Assembly (NCBI GenBank): GCA_020161145.1
Contig: JAIUPQ010000007.1
Location: 62,001 to 126,000 of the forward strand
DNA from: Pseudomonadota bacterium
GTDB taxonomy: Bacteria > Pseudomonadota > Gammaproteobacteria > Burkholderiales > Burkholderiaceae_C
DNA: 64,000 bases
Direction of reading: 5' to 3'
The position numbers were made by a program, and so were the translations under genes. Under the pieces are notes generated by a model. It worked only from the letters and a program-made list of their open reading frames with translations. It was not told the DNA's origin and searched no databases. Shown here piece after piece: positions 1 to 12,148 of the stretch (the first letter of the stretch is position 1; the number at the start of each line of letters is the position of its first letter).

Positions 1-1
1 G

Positions 2-1819
<1,818 letters not shown>

Positions 1820-1839
1820 GGGGGGCTACGCGGTCACCT

Positions 1840-2418
1840 TCAGTCCGACCCATACAACTGGACACGGGTGCAGCTCACAGTCACGCCAGGGCCGATGGCC
1901 TGTGCATTCGGAACCATTCGCATGTCGGCAAGCATGTAGTAGATGGGCCCACTGACGCCCGTCACACGACTCGAGTAGACCCGATACGGTTGATTGGCTG
2001 ACTGCTCCCGGTCAAAGGTCAGCGCGACATCTCGGGCTGCGAGTATGGCCCGGGCCTGATCCAGGGTGACGTCGCGCATCCACACGATGGGTACGGCATA
2101 GGCCAGGCCGGGCACCATGAACAAAGTTCCGGGCATACCGCCCCAAACGGCAATCGAGTGGGTGGACTGCGCACCATTGACCAGATCCTCAGACAGGCCC
2201 ACCTCAAAGAGCTTGGCATACAGCGCGACGAGGCGCTCGCCGCGTGGGCCTTGCCATGCGTTGTCGGGCACCTCGCAACGCATCAGGCTGGCCACGTCCT
2301 GCTGTTCTTGCGCCGTCAACGGGTGGGCGCCGACGGCCGCCTTGGGCGTGGCCACCGCCGATGCGGCCATTGCGGCCGCCACCCCGATTGCGCAAGCGCG
2401 CCAGATCAAGCCGTTCAT
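1840..2418 (-). CDS. hypothetical exported protein
   Basis: I do not recognise a family for this ~192-residue protein. The start was placed at 2418, where ATG overlaps the stop of the upstream gene as ATGA, so translation is probably coupled; a longer upstream extension in frame looks non-coding. The N-terminus is a clear Sec signal peptide (MNGLIWRACAIGVAAAMAAS, Ala-rich, cleavage likely near AVA/TPKA). The mature part has two cysteines (MRCEVPD near the N-terminus and VSCTRVQLYGSD at the C-terminus) that could form a periplasmic disulfide. Its coupling to the propeller-like protein upstream suggests the two exported proteins act together, but the role is unknown. Codon use is less G/C-biased than in uvrA or recQ. 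Confidence 0.75.
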   Translation of the reverse strand: MNGLIWRACAIGVAAAMAASAVATPKAAVGAHPLTAQEQQDVASLMRCEVPDNAWQGPRGERLVALYAKLFEVGLSEDLVNGAQSTHSIAVWGGMPGTLFMVPGLAYAVPIVWMRDVTLDQARAILAARDVALTFDREQSANQPYRVYSSRVTGVSGPIYYMLADMRMVPNAQAIGPGVTVSCTRVQLYGSD

Positions 2419-4412
2419 TGCGCACCTCCTGCGGTGCAGAGATTGGCCACCACAGTGGCCGTCCCCTCCCAAGGCTGCGGTAGGGCCAGGCGCATCACGC
2501 CCGCGCGCATCACCGCCACCATGTCGCCGGCCAGCCCCGGGATGAGCTGCAGCACCTGCTCAGGCACCTGGGGCAGCAGGCGCAGCGCCTGACCGTCCTG
2601 CACCCACACCCGGCCTCTGGGCGAGACCACCCACCAGCGGCCGGTGCTGTCCTGCTCGGCCATCTCCACGCCTTCGGCATGCGCGCCGCAGGGTGAGCGG
2701 CGGTTGCCGGTGGGCACGGGCATGACCGCCAACCGCTGAACGCCCAGGGCTGCGGTGATCTGGCTCAACTGGCCGGTGCGGCGGTTGAAGTGGAGGACCC
2801 GGCCCCGGCTGTCGTTGCCCAGCCAGATGGCGCCCCAGTTGTCGCCCGGCCGGCCGGCGGCGTCGTTGACGGGCAGCCGCACCGGCTGGTCGGCCAGCTG
2901 TTGGCGCGCCCAATCGACCATCCAGTAGCCGTCCTGCCTGGAGGTATGCAGCAGCAACCGGTTCGCGTCCAGCCGCGCCCAGGTGTCGACTGCGTCATCG
3001 GGCAGTTGCGCCTCGATGTGCCGGATGGCCTCGGGGCGCAGGTCGATGCCATCGATGCGCACGCTCTCCAGACGGCGGCCCGGGGCGCTGCCCCGCTCGC
3101 GAGTAAAACTCAGGTCTTGATGCAGCACGTCGGCCATCTTGATGCGCCAGGCTGTCGGCAAGGTTTCGGCGGTGTAGCCAGACAGCACAAACCGGGCCTG
3201 GGTGCGCCCCTCGGCCTTTGACAGCGTCATTTCAAACAGATGGGCCTGCTCGTCGTACCGCGAGGCAAACAGGTACCGCTGCGGCTCGACCGCCACGGCC
3301 ACGTAGCGATCGTCAAAACAAGGCTGGCTGCCGTCTTGCGGGCGCTCCAGGGTGGCGCAGGCCAGGTTGCGCCCGGCCACCACCGGCCCGTGCGGCTGCT
3401 GGGGCGTGAAGTGGCGGATGCGGCTGCCGTCGCTCATCCAGACGCCGCCCCGGCCATCGTCGGTCAGCGCGTGCACCGTATTCGTGTTCTGATTCAGGCC
3501 GTCGCAGTCACTGGGCTGGCTGCACACCGGCCACTGGGCCACCTGTTCGGCCTGGGCATTGAGCTTGACGATGCGCGGCTGCGACCAGTCGGCCACGATG
3601 AACACGCCGCCGTCGGCGGCCGGGTAGGCGCCCCGGTGGCGTTCCCGCGGATCGCCATAGCTGGCGCGGTCCGACTTGGGTCCCTCCGGCGCGCGCCATT
3701 GCGCCAGGATCTGGCCCTGTGGGGAGACGCGCCTGACCTCCGTCTCGGCATTGAGCCAGAGCGAGCCGGCCGGCCCCGTCGTCACGTACCGCGGGCCAAA
3801 CCGCTCGAAGGCCGGCCCCCAGGCATTCAGCTCCTGATGCCGCAACTGCCCCTGGGGCGACACGTGCGTCAGCGACCGGTCCATCGCACACAGCAGCCAC
3901 CAGCCCGATTGGCCGTCGGCCGCCACGTCGCCGTCCTGGCAATCCAGTGCGCTGCGCCGGGTCTCCTGGCTCACCGGCAGGGTGACCAGGGTCTGGAACT
4001 GGCCTTGCACCGACATGGCCCCGATCTGCGCCTGTCCGCGCTGCCGCCACGGCAGCTCAAAACGCCCGGCCTGGGCGTTGGGCAGCACGCGCCCGCCCTC
4101 GCGCACACGCTCGGGTGGGCTCATGGCCCCGCGCGCCACCGTCGTGAGCCGCCCATCGGGCGTGAGCCGGCGCAACAGGAGGTCGGCATCGCGCGGGCCG
4201 CCGTCGGCCATCCACAGGCTCCCGTCGGCCTGCGGCAGGATGGCCCGCACGTCGAGCAAGGTCTGCTCGCCCGGCCCACCGTCGGCCGACCCCGCCACAC
4301 GCTGGGCCGGCAGCAGCGTTTGCATGCCCGCCGCCCACGCCGGCCCGGCGACCACCGCCCCGAGCGCACACCAGAGTGCGGCCCCGTGGGGGCACCATCC
4401 ATTCGCTCGCAT
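2415..4412 (-). CDS. hypothetical exported protein, probable beta-propeller
   Basis: This 665-residue protein has an N-terminal signal peptide (hydrophobic stretch ALWCALGAVVAGPAWA, probable AWA/AG cleavage). The body is made of spaced repeats of the kind seen in NHL/SMP-30-like propellers: short Trp/Asp-rich strands such as GSLWMADGG, GGVWMSDGSRIRHFTPQ, RGRVLHFNRRTGQLSQI and STGRWWVVSPRGRVWV. No catalytic motif is visible. A periplasmic or surface scaffold or binding protein is the most that can be said. It is followed with a 4-bp ATGA overlap by a second exported protein, so the two form an operon. The gene starts 60 bp downstream of the end of recQ on the same strand. Fold inference is moderate; function unknown. 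Confidence 0.72.
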   Translation of the reverse strand: MRANGWCPHGAALWCALGAVVAGPAWAAGMQTLLPAQRVAGSADGGPGEQTLLDVRAILPQADGSLWMADGGPRDADLLLRRLTPDGRLTTVARGAMSPPERVREGGRVLPNAQAGRFELPWRQRGQAQIGAMSVQGQFQTLVTLPVSQETRRSALDCQDGDVAADGQSGWWLLCAMDRSLTHVSPQGQLRHQELNAWGPAFERFGPRYVTTGPAGSLWLNAETEVRRVSPQGQILAQWRAPEGPKSDRASYGDPRERHRGAYPAADGGVFIVADWSQPRIVKLNAQAEQVAQWPVCSQPSDCDGLNQNTNTVHALTDDGRGGVWMSDGSRIRHFTPQQPHGPVVAGRNLACATLERPQDGSQPCFDDRYVAVAVEPQRYLFASRYDEQAHLFEMTLSKAEGRTQARFVLSGYTAETLPTAWRIKMADVLHQDLSFTRERGSAPGRRLESVRIDGIDLRPEAIRHIEAQLPDDAVDTWARLDANRLLLHTSRQDGYWMVDWARQQLADQPVRLPVNDAAGRPGDNWGAIWLGNDSRGRVLHFNRRTGQLSQITAALGVQRLAVMPVPTGNRRSPCGAHAEGVEMAEQDSTGRWWVVSPRGRVWVQDGQALRLLPQVPEQVLQLIPGLAGDMVAVMRAGVMRLALPQPWEGTATVVANLCTAGGAQ

Positions 4413-4472
4413 GGCGAATCCTTCCCTTGATGAAAGGCCCCGAGCCTACACCCTTGTGAGAGCGTGGTTTTT

Positions 4473-6437
<1,965 letters not shown>

Positions 6438-6538
6438 GCGTGGCGATTTTCGTACATGCGGGTTGGACCTAGTCTGCAACCCGGGGGGTACGGGCGTAGT
6501 GTGCGCAGCTTCAAAAAACCGATTGCAGGAGAGATGTC

Positions 6539-9298
6539 ATGAGATTGCAACGTCGCACCCTATGCGTGCAACTGGCGCTGGCCTTTGGTGCCGGCTCGGT
6601 CTGGGCACAGGAGGCGCCCACGGCTCCTGTGCAGCGGGTGGAGATCACGGGGTCGTCGATCAAGCGGGTGGATGCCGAGGGCGCACTGCCTGTCACCGTG
6701 ATTTCGCGCGACCAGATCGAGAAGAGCGGTGCCGTCACCGTCGAAGACTTGATGCGCCGGGTCTCGGCCGGCGGCTCCATGTTTTCGTCCACCACCCAGG
6801 GGGTGGGCTATGCCACCTCCAACGCCAACCTGCGCGGGCTGGGCGCCAGCTCCACGCTGATCCTGCTCAACGGCCGCCGCCTGGCCAATCAGGCCTTCGG
6901 CAATGCAGGCGGCACTGCGGCGGTGGACCTCAACAGCATCCCGTTCGCCGCCCTTGAGCGCATCGAGGTGCTGCGCGACGGCGCCTCCGCCGTCTATGGC
7001 TCCGATGCCGTGGGCGGGGTGATCAACTTCATCACCCGCAAGGACTTCACTGGCGGCGAGATCACGGCGCGCTATGGCAACACCGCCGATGGCATTGGCG
7101 GTAGCGAACGCGGCGCCTCGCTGGCGTTTGGCTTGGGCGACCTGGACGCCGACCGCTACAACCTGCTGGTCACCGCCAACGTGCAAAAGACGACCCGCAT
7201 GAAGGCCATCGAGCAGCAGCTGTACATGCGCGGTCTCACCGAAGTGCCGGGCTCCGCCCCCCCCACGTCGGGCCGCGCCTTCCCCGGCCGGCTGGTGGAC
7301 TACGGCCTGTCGCCCGGTGCCTATGTCACCGACGCCAGCAACCCGGCGATTGCGCCCTGTGACCCGACCTTCACCACCATCACCACCGCCTCAGGTACGA
7401 CGCCGGGGGGACAGCCCATCAAGCGCTGCCGCTTCATCTACGCGGCCACGCTAGACGACATTCCCGACTCCAACCGTGCCGACCTGTACGCGCGCCTGAA
7501 CTTCAAGATCGACGAGAACAACCTGCTTTACGCGGAAGCGTCGGTGGCCCGCAGCCACGGCATTGGCCGCATCGCACCGGTGCCCATCGACTCCAGCGCC
7601 GGCCATGTCAATCCGACCACGGGTCAGTATCCGCACTTCGCCATGCCGATCACCAGCGCCTACTTCCCGGCCGCGCTGCTGGCCTCGCTGGGCTACACCG
7701 ACCCGGTGGAAATCGACGGCATGCCCGGTTTCGTCGAGATCGCCACCCGCGCCATCCCGGTCGGCAACCGCATCAACGACACCGTCAACCGCCAGGGTCG
7801 CTTCGTCCTTGGCGCGCGCGGCACCGTGGGCGATTGGGACTACGACAGCGGGTTCACCTGGTCGCGCGCCAACGCCGCCCTGAACTACCGGGGCTACATC
7901 AACGAGAGCCGCTATATCGCCGCCCTGGCCACCGGCCGCATCAACCCCTTCGGCGAGACCAGCGCCGCCGACATGCCGCTGCTGGAAAGCACGCTGATGG
8001 AAGGGCTGATGCGCAAGTCGAGCAGCACGGTGACTTCGCTGGATGCCAAGTTCTCGCGCGACCTGATGGCCATGGCCGGTGGCCAGATGGCCGTGGCCGT
8101 GGGCGGCGACCTGCGCCGCGAACAGGCCGACGACCGCCCCGTCAACGCCGACTACGGCGCCGGCCTGCACATCGGCGGCGAGGGTTCGGTGCCCACCACC
8201 GTGGCCTCGCGCAAGGTGGCCGCCGTGTTCAGCGAACTGGTCATGCCGTTCGCCAAGGGCTGGGAAGGCACGCTGGCCGCGCGCTACGACCACTACAGCG
8301 ATTTCGGCTCCACCTTCAACCCCCGCGCCAGTCTGCGCTGGCAGCCCGCCCGCGAGGTGCTGATGCGCGCCTCCGTCGGCACAGGCTTTCGCGCCCCCTC
8401 GCTGTGGGACGTGAACGCGCCGCCCTCGTTCACCAACACCGCCAACTCGCTGATCGACCCGAACTGCCCAGCCGGCTTCGAGGGCGATCCGCGCTGCGAG
8501 ACGCAGTTCACCGTCCGCAGCTCCTCCACCCCCGGCCTCAAGCCCGAAAAGTCGCGCCAATGGTCCATCGGCACCGTGGTGGATCCGATGCCCTGGCTGT
8601 CGGCCAGCCTGGATTACTGGCACATCGCCAAGTCCGACCAGATCGGCGTCATCGGCGGCGACGCCGTGATGTCCAACCCAGATCTGTATGCCAAGTACCA
8701 GAGCCGCATCCACCGCGGGACCGACGGCTTCATCGCCTGGATCGACACTCCGGTGGAAAACCTGGGCGGCCTGCGCACCTCGGGCTTCGACATCTCCGTC
8801 AACACCCGCTGGACGCTGGAAGATGGTTGGGGCAAGCTGACGGGCCGCTTCGACGGCACCTACATCACCCAGTGGGAGCAACAGAACGGCAAGGACTCGC
8901 CCTACGTGAGCTACGTCGGCACCGCTGGTGACGGCGCCGGTGTGCAGCCTGTGCCGAGGTGGCAGCACACCCTGTCGCTGGACTGGCAGATCGGCAACTG
9001 GGCCATGCAGATCGAAAACATCTTCGTGCGGGGCTGGACAGAATCCGCCGGCCTGGTGGACGCCAACATCGGCGTGGCCGTGGCCCACAAGGTCAAGAAC
9101 GCCAACACGTTCAACGTCTCGGCCGCCTACACCGGCTTCGATCACTGGACGCTGCGTCTGGGCGTGCGCAACATCGCCGACAGCGAGCCACCGTTCACGG
9201 CCGTCTCGTCCTACGGTTCGCACGCCGCCGGCTACAACGGCTCGTTCAGCGACCCGCGCGGCCGCTTCATCTACGGCTCAGTCAGCTACAAGTTCTGA
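6539..9298 (+). CDS. TonB-dependent outer-membrane receptor
   Basis: A 919-residue outer-membrane active transporter that takes a ligand across the outer membrane using TonB-ExbBD energy. A good ribosome site (AGGAGAG, 6527-6533) precedes the ATG. The signal peptide ends near SVWA/QEA. The plug domain (about residues 35-165) shows VEITGSSIKRVDAEG, NLRGLGASSTLILLNGRR and IEVLRDGASAVYGSDAVGGV; the rest is a 22-strand barrel typical of the Oar/vitamin-type receptors, with a terminal aromatic strand (YGSVSYKF). Ligand unknown: no siderophore synthesis, regulator or periplasmic binding gene sits beside it. A strong terminator follows at 9321-9346, so it appears to be transcribed alone. Confidence 0.93.
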   Translation: MRLQRRTLCVQLALAFGAGSVWAQEAPTAPVQRVEITGSSIKRVDAEGALPVTVISRDQIEKSGAVTVEDLMRRVSAGGSMFSSTTQGVGYATSNANLRGLGASSTLILLNGRRLANQAFGNAGGTAAVDLNSIPFAALERIEVLRDGASAVYGSDAVGGVINFITRKDFTGGEITARYGNTADGIGGSERGASLAFGLGDLDADRYNLLVTANVQKTTRMKAIEQQLYMRGLTEVPGSAPPTSGRAFPGRLVDYGLSPGAYVTDASNPAIAPCDPTFTTITTASGTTPGGQPIKRCRFIYAATLDDIPDSNRADLYARLNFKIDENNLLYAEASVARSHGIGRIAPVPIDSSAGHVNPTTGQYPHFAMPITSAYFPAALLASLGYTDPVEIDGMPGFVEIATRAIPVGNRINDTVNRQGRFVLGARGTVGDWDYDSGFTWSRANAALNYRGYINESRYIAALATGRINPFGETSAADMPLLESTLMEGLMRKSSSTVTSLDAKFSRDLMAMAGGQMAVAVGGDLRREQADDRPVNADYGAGLHIGGEGSVPTTVASRKVAAVFSELVMPFAKGWEGTLAARYDHYSDFGSTFNPRASLRWQPAREVLMRASVGTGFRAPSLWDVNAPPSFTNTANSLIDPNCPAGFEGDPRCETQFTVRSSSTPGLKPEKSRQWSIGTVVDPMPWLSASLDYWHIAKSDQIGVIGGDAVMSNPDLYAKYQSRIHRGTDGFIAWIDTPVENLGGLRTSGFDISVNTRWTLEDGWGKLTGRFDGTYITQWEQQNGKDSPYVSYVGTAGDGAGVQPVPRWQHTLSLDWQIGNWAMQIENIFVRGWTESAGLVDANIGVAVAHKVKNANTFNVSAAYTGFDHWTLRLGVRNIADSEPPFTAVSSYGSHAAGYNGSFSDPRGRFIYGSVSYKF

Positions 9299-9320
9299 CG
9301 CCCTCGCGCCCCAACCCCCA

Positions 9321-9346
9321 AGCCGCCCACCCGGGCGGCTTTTTTT
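9321..9346 (+). terminator. rho-independent terminator after TonB receptor
   Basis: Perfect 8-bp stem AGCCGCCC (9321-9328) / GGGCGGCT (9333-9340) with a 4-nt loop, followed by seven T (9340-9346). It lies 22 bp after the receptor stop codon and just before the convergent lipoprotein gene ends at 9351, so it serves the plus-strand transcript. Confidence 0.88.
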
Positions 9347-9350
9347 GCCC

Positions 9351-9749
9351 TCAGCGGATCAACCGCCCCCGCTCGTCGCCCCGCAGCTGGCAGCGGTTGG
9401 CCACGCATTGGGCACCGGGATCGCGCACCACCATGCAATCGGAGATGCGGCCGCTGGTCTGGTTGTCGGCGGCCTGGGTGTCCTTGAGCGCCTGGGCGGC
9501 GCGCTGAATGGCGGCCTCCTGGCCGCCGCGCGTGCTGTAAGCCATATAAGCCAGCGGCCCGCCGCAGGCCTTGCTGCCCACGGCGATGGTCTGGCAATCG
9601 GCGTCGGCCTGGCAGGCGGCGCTGCCCACCGCGTCCTGCAGCTGCTTGTAAGCCACCTCGGGGCTGGCCAAGACGGTCTGGGGCGTGGGCGGCGCCGCGC
9701 AGGCGGTCAGGGCGACGGCCAGCAGGCTGACAAAGGCAAGATGGCGCAT
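9351..9749 (-). CDS. small lipoprotein of unknown function
   Basis: A 132-residue exported lipoprotein. Start placed at 9749 ([17 protein letters not shown]), which gives a textbook signal peptide and lipobox (LTAC/A, Cys at residue 17); a longer start at 9788 would bury it. The mature protein has several spaced cysteines ([34 protein letters not shown]), so disulfides in the periplasm are likely. Family not recognised; cysteine-rich small lipoproteins of this sort are common in comamonads. It is divergent from ssb with only 71 bp between the two starts. Confidence 0.78.
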   Translation of the reverse strand: MRHLAFVSLLAVALTACAAPPTPQTVLASPEVAYKQLQDAVGSAACQADADCQTIAVGSKACGGPLAYMAYSTRGGQEAAIQRAAQALKDTQAADNQTSGRISDCMVVRDPGAQCVANRCQLRGDERGRLIR

Positions 9750-9820
9750 GGCGGGCTCCGGCAAAGAGGCCATCCTATTACGGCACAATCACCGGCCCTG
9801 CCCGTTTTTGGAATTCCCCC

Positions 9821-10315
9821 ATGGCCTCCGTCAACAAAGTCATCGTGCTGGGCAACCTGGGGCGCGACCCCGAGGTGCGCTACACGCCCAGCGGTGCCGC
9901 TGTTTGCAACGTCACCATCGCCACCTCGCGCCAATGGAAGAGCCGCGACAGCGGTGAGCGCCAGGAGGAAACCGAATGGCATCGCGTGGTGTTCTATGAC
10001 CGCCTGGCCGAGATCGCCGGTGAGTACCTGAAAAAAGGCCGCCCGGTCTACGTCGAAGGCCGCCTGAAGACCCGCAAGTGGCAGGACAAGGAAGGCAAGG
10101 ACAACTACACCACCGAAATCATCGCTGAGCAGATGCAACTGCTGGGCGGTCGCGATGGCGACGACGCCGGTGGCCGGGCCAACTACCGCGACGACGACCG
10201 CGCCGGCGCGCCCGCACCCCGTGCCGCCGCACCCCGGCCCGCACCCGCCCCGCGCCCGGCGCCCCAGCGCGACGCCACCGGCTTCGGCGATATGGATGAC
10301 GACATTCCGTTTTGA
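9821..10315 (+). CDS. ssb: single-stranded DNA-binding protein SSB
   Basis: SSB coats single-stranded DNA during replication and repair and recruits partner proteins through its C-terminal tip. The 164-residue protein has the OB fold at about residues 1-112 ([51 protein letters not shown]), a Pro/Ala/Arg-rich flexible linker (about 115-155) and the canonical acidic tip MDDDIPF that binds RecQ, PriA, RecO and others. Length is typical of betaproteobacteria. The gene stands alone between a divergent lipoprotein gene and a tandem intergenic repeat. Confidence 0.97.
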   Translation: MASVNKVIVLGNLGRDPEVRYTPSGAAVCNVTIATSRQWKSRDSGERQEETEWHRVVFYDRLAEIAGEYLKKGRPVYVEGRLKTRKWQDKEGKDNYTTEIIAEQMQLLGGRDGDDAGGRANYRDDDRAGAPAPRAAAPRPAPAPRPAPQRDATGFGDMDDDIPF

Positions 10316-10320
10316 TTCAC

Positions 10321-10490
10321 CCACCCCCGTGAACGCCTGCGGCGTCCTCCCTCAAGAAAACGTCGGGCCGTCCCAAGTTTTCTTGTCCCCCTCGGGGGGC
10401 GGGCCGGGCGCAGCCCGGCCCTGGGAGCTCGTTCATCGGGGCGGCATCTGTGAACCGGCAGAGCCGGACCCACGATGCCACTGGGTTAGG
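10321..10490 (+). repeat. dispersed intergenic repeat, copy 1
   Basis: First of two tandem, diverged copies between ssb and trpS. It opens with CCACCCCCGTGAACGCCTGC, contains a block reading CAAGAAAACG...GGGCCGTCCCAAGTTTTCTTG (an inverted repeat, AAGAAAAC/GTTTTCTT), then CCCCCTCGGGGGG, and ends with an ACCGGC...GCCGG hairpin followed by CACGATGCCACTGGG. It has no coding potential. Copy 2 begins about 218 bp further on. The middle of this copy carries a different GC-rich stretch (GGGCCGGGCGCAGCCCGGCCC) from copy 2. Confidence 0.85.
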
Positions 10491-10538
10491 CCTTGTTTTG
10501 CATCCGCCGTGCGTTGAAAACACTTGTGAACCCAGACT

Positions 10539-10710
10539 CCACCCCCGTGAACGCCTGCGGCGTCCCCCCTCAAGAAAACGCCGGGCCGTCCCAAGTTTTC
10601 TTGACCCCCTCGGGGGGCCTGACGCGCAGCGGCAGGTTTGGGGGCTCTCCTTTAGGGGGCGGCATCTGTGGACCGGCGAAGCCGGTTCCACGATGCCACT
10701 GGGACTAGGC
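10539..10710 (+). repeat. dispersed intergenic repeat, copy 2
   Basis: Second copy of the same element, same orientation, matching copy 1 at its start (CCACCCCCGTGAACGCCTGC), in the AAGAAAAC/GTTTTCTT palindrome, in the CCCCCTCGGGGGG block and in the terminal GGACCGGCGAAGCCGGTTCC hairpin with CACGATGCCACTGGG. It ends 19 bp before the trpS start, so it lies in the trpS leader. The part reading CCTGACGCGCAGCGGCAGG is shared, inverted, with the copy at 16757-16837. Together with copy 1 it accounts for nearly all of the 414-bp gap between ssb and trpS. Confidence 0.85.
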
Positions 10711-10729
10711 CCAGTTTGGCAACCACTTT

Positions 10730-12016
10730 ATGACCACCCGCTATCTGACCGGCATCACCACCACGGGCACGCTGCACCTGGGCAACTACGTGGGCGCGCT
10801 GCGGCCGGCCATTGCGGCCAGCCGCCAGCCGGGTGTGGAGAGCTTCTTCTTCATGGCCGATTACCACGGCCTCATCAAGTGCGACGATCCGGCTCGCATC
10901 GAGCGCAGCACCCAGCAGATTGCCGCCACCTGGCTGGCCGCCGGGCTGGACCCCGAGCGGGTGGTGCTCTACCGCCAGAGCGATCTGCCCGAAATCCCCG
11001 AGCTGACCTGGCTGCTGACCTGCGTGACGGCCAAGGGCCAGATGAACCGCGCCCATGCCTATAAAGCCGCAGTGGATGCCAATGTGGCAGCCGGCGAGGA
11101 CGCCGACGCCGGCGTCACCATGGGTCTGTACAGCTACCCCATTCTGATGGCGGCCGACATCTTGCTGTTCAACCCGCACTTCGTGCCCGTGGGCAAGGAC
11201 CAGGTGCAGCACATCGAGATGGCGCGCGACGTGGCACAGCGCTTCAACCACACCTATGGCGGCGAGTTTTTCCGCCTGCCCGAGGCCCAGACCGAGGCCG
11301 AGATGGAGCTGCTGCCCGGCCTGGACGGGCGCAAGATGAGCAAGAGCTACGACAATGTGGTGCCCTTGTTCGAGGGCGGCGAGCGCGCGCTGCGCGAGGC
11401 CATCGCGCGCATCGTCACCGACTCCAAGTTGCCCGGCGAGCCCAAGCAGCCCGAGGGCACGACGCTGGTGGCACTCCACGATGCGTTTGCCAGCGCACCG
11501 CAGCGGGCCGCCATCCGCGCCGAGCTGCGCGCCGGCCTGGGCTGGGGCGACGCCAAGCAGCGGCTGTTCGACGTGGTCAACGCCGAAATCGGCCCCATGC
11601 GCGCCCGCTACGACACGCTGATGGCCGATCCGGCGCAGATGGAGACCATCTTGCAGGCCGGTGCGGCGCGCGCGCGCCGCGAGGCCACCCCGCTGCTGGC
11701 ACGGCTGCGCGAGGCCGTAGGCCTGCGGCGGTTTCAGCCGCTGGCCGCCGCCGCACCGCAGACCCAGCAGGCCAGGGCCGCCAAGCCCACGTTCAAGCAA
11801 TACCGCGAGGCCGACGGCCGCTTTTACTTCAAGCTGCTGGATGGGCAAGGTGCGCTGCTGCTGCAAAGCGCCCCCTTTGACCAGGGCCGCGAGGCCGGCG
11901 CCTGCGTGGCCCGCCTCAAGGCCGGCGCGCCGCTGGCCGACGCGCCACTGACCCTGGCCGAGGGCGTCACCACCGCCCAGGTGGAGGCCGCGCTGCAGGC
12001 ACTGGCGGACGCCTAA
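10730..12016 (+). CDS. trpS: tryptophanyl-tRNA synthetase
   Basis: TrpS charges tRNA-Trp with tryptophan (class Ic synthetase, cytoplasmic dimer). Signature motifs: the HIGH-like TGTLHLGNYVGAL at residues 12-24 and the KMSKS loop GRKMSKSYDNVVPLF near residue 205. At 428 residues it is longer than the ~335-residue E. coli enzyme; the extra ~90 C-terminal residues (FKQYREADGRFYFKLLDGQGALLLQS) form a YegP-like DUF1508 module, an extension seen in related betaproteobacteria. Its leader is occupied by the tandem repeat. Function certain; the role of the extension is not known to me. Confidence 0.96.
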   Translation: MTTRYLTGITTTGTLHLGNYVGALRPAIAASRQPGVESFFFMADYHGLIKCDDPARIERSTQQIAATWLAAGLDPERVVLYRQSDLPEIPELTWLLTCVTAKGQMNRAHAYKAAVDANVAAGEDADAGVTMGLYSYPILMAADILLFNPHFVPVGKDQVQHIEMARDVAQRFNHTYGGEFFRLPEAQTEAEMELLPGLDGRKMSKSYDNVVPLFEGGERALREAIARIVTDSKLPGEPKQPEGTTLVALHDAFASAPQRAAIRAELRAGLGWGDAKQRLFDVVNAEIGPMRARYDTLMADPAQMETILQAGAARARREATPLLARLREAVGLRRFQPLAAAAPQTQQARAAKPTFKQYREADGRFYFKLLDGQGALLLQSAPFDQGREAGACVARLKAGAPLADAPLTLAEGVTTAQVEAALQALADA

Positions 12017-12148
12017 ACAGCATCCGTGCCGCCGGTCACGGCCTGTCCGGCTACCCTAGTTTCCCGCCTTCCCAAGCTGCGCCGCTTGTGCACAATGCGC
12101 GGTTTCGGCCGCACCCTGCGGCTGTGGCCGTAGACGAGCAGGTGGCTG

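Noticed and set aside
12017-12148. Small gene between trpS and the receptor gene.
   Set aside because: The 132-bp gap has no frame with a start, ribosome site and plausible protein; it probably only contains the promoter of the receptor operon.
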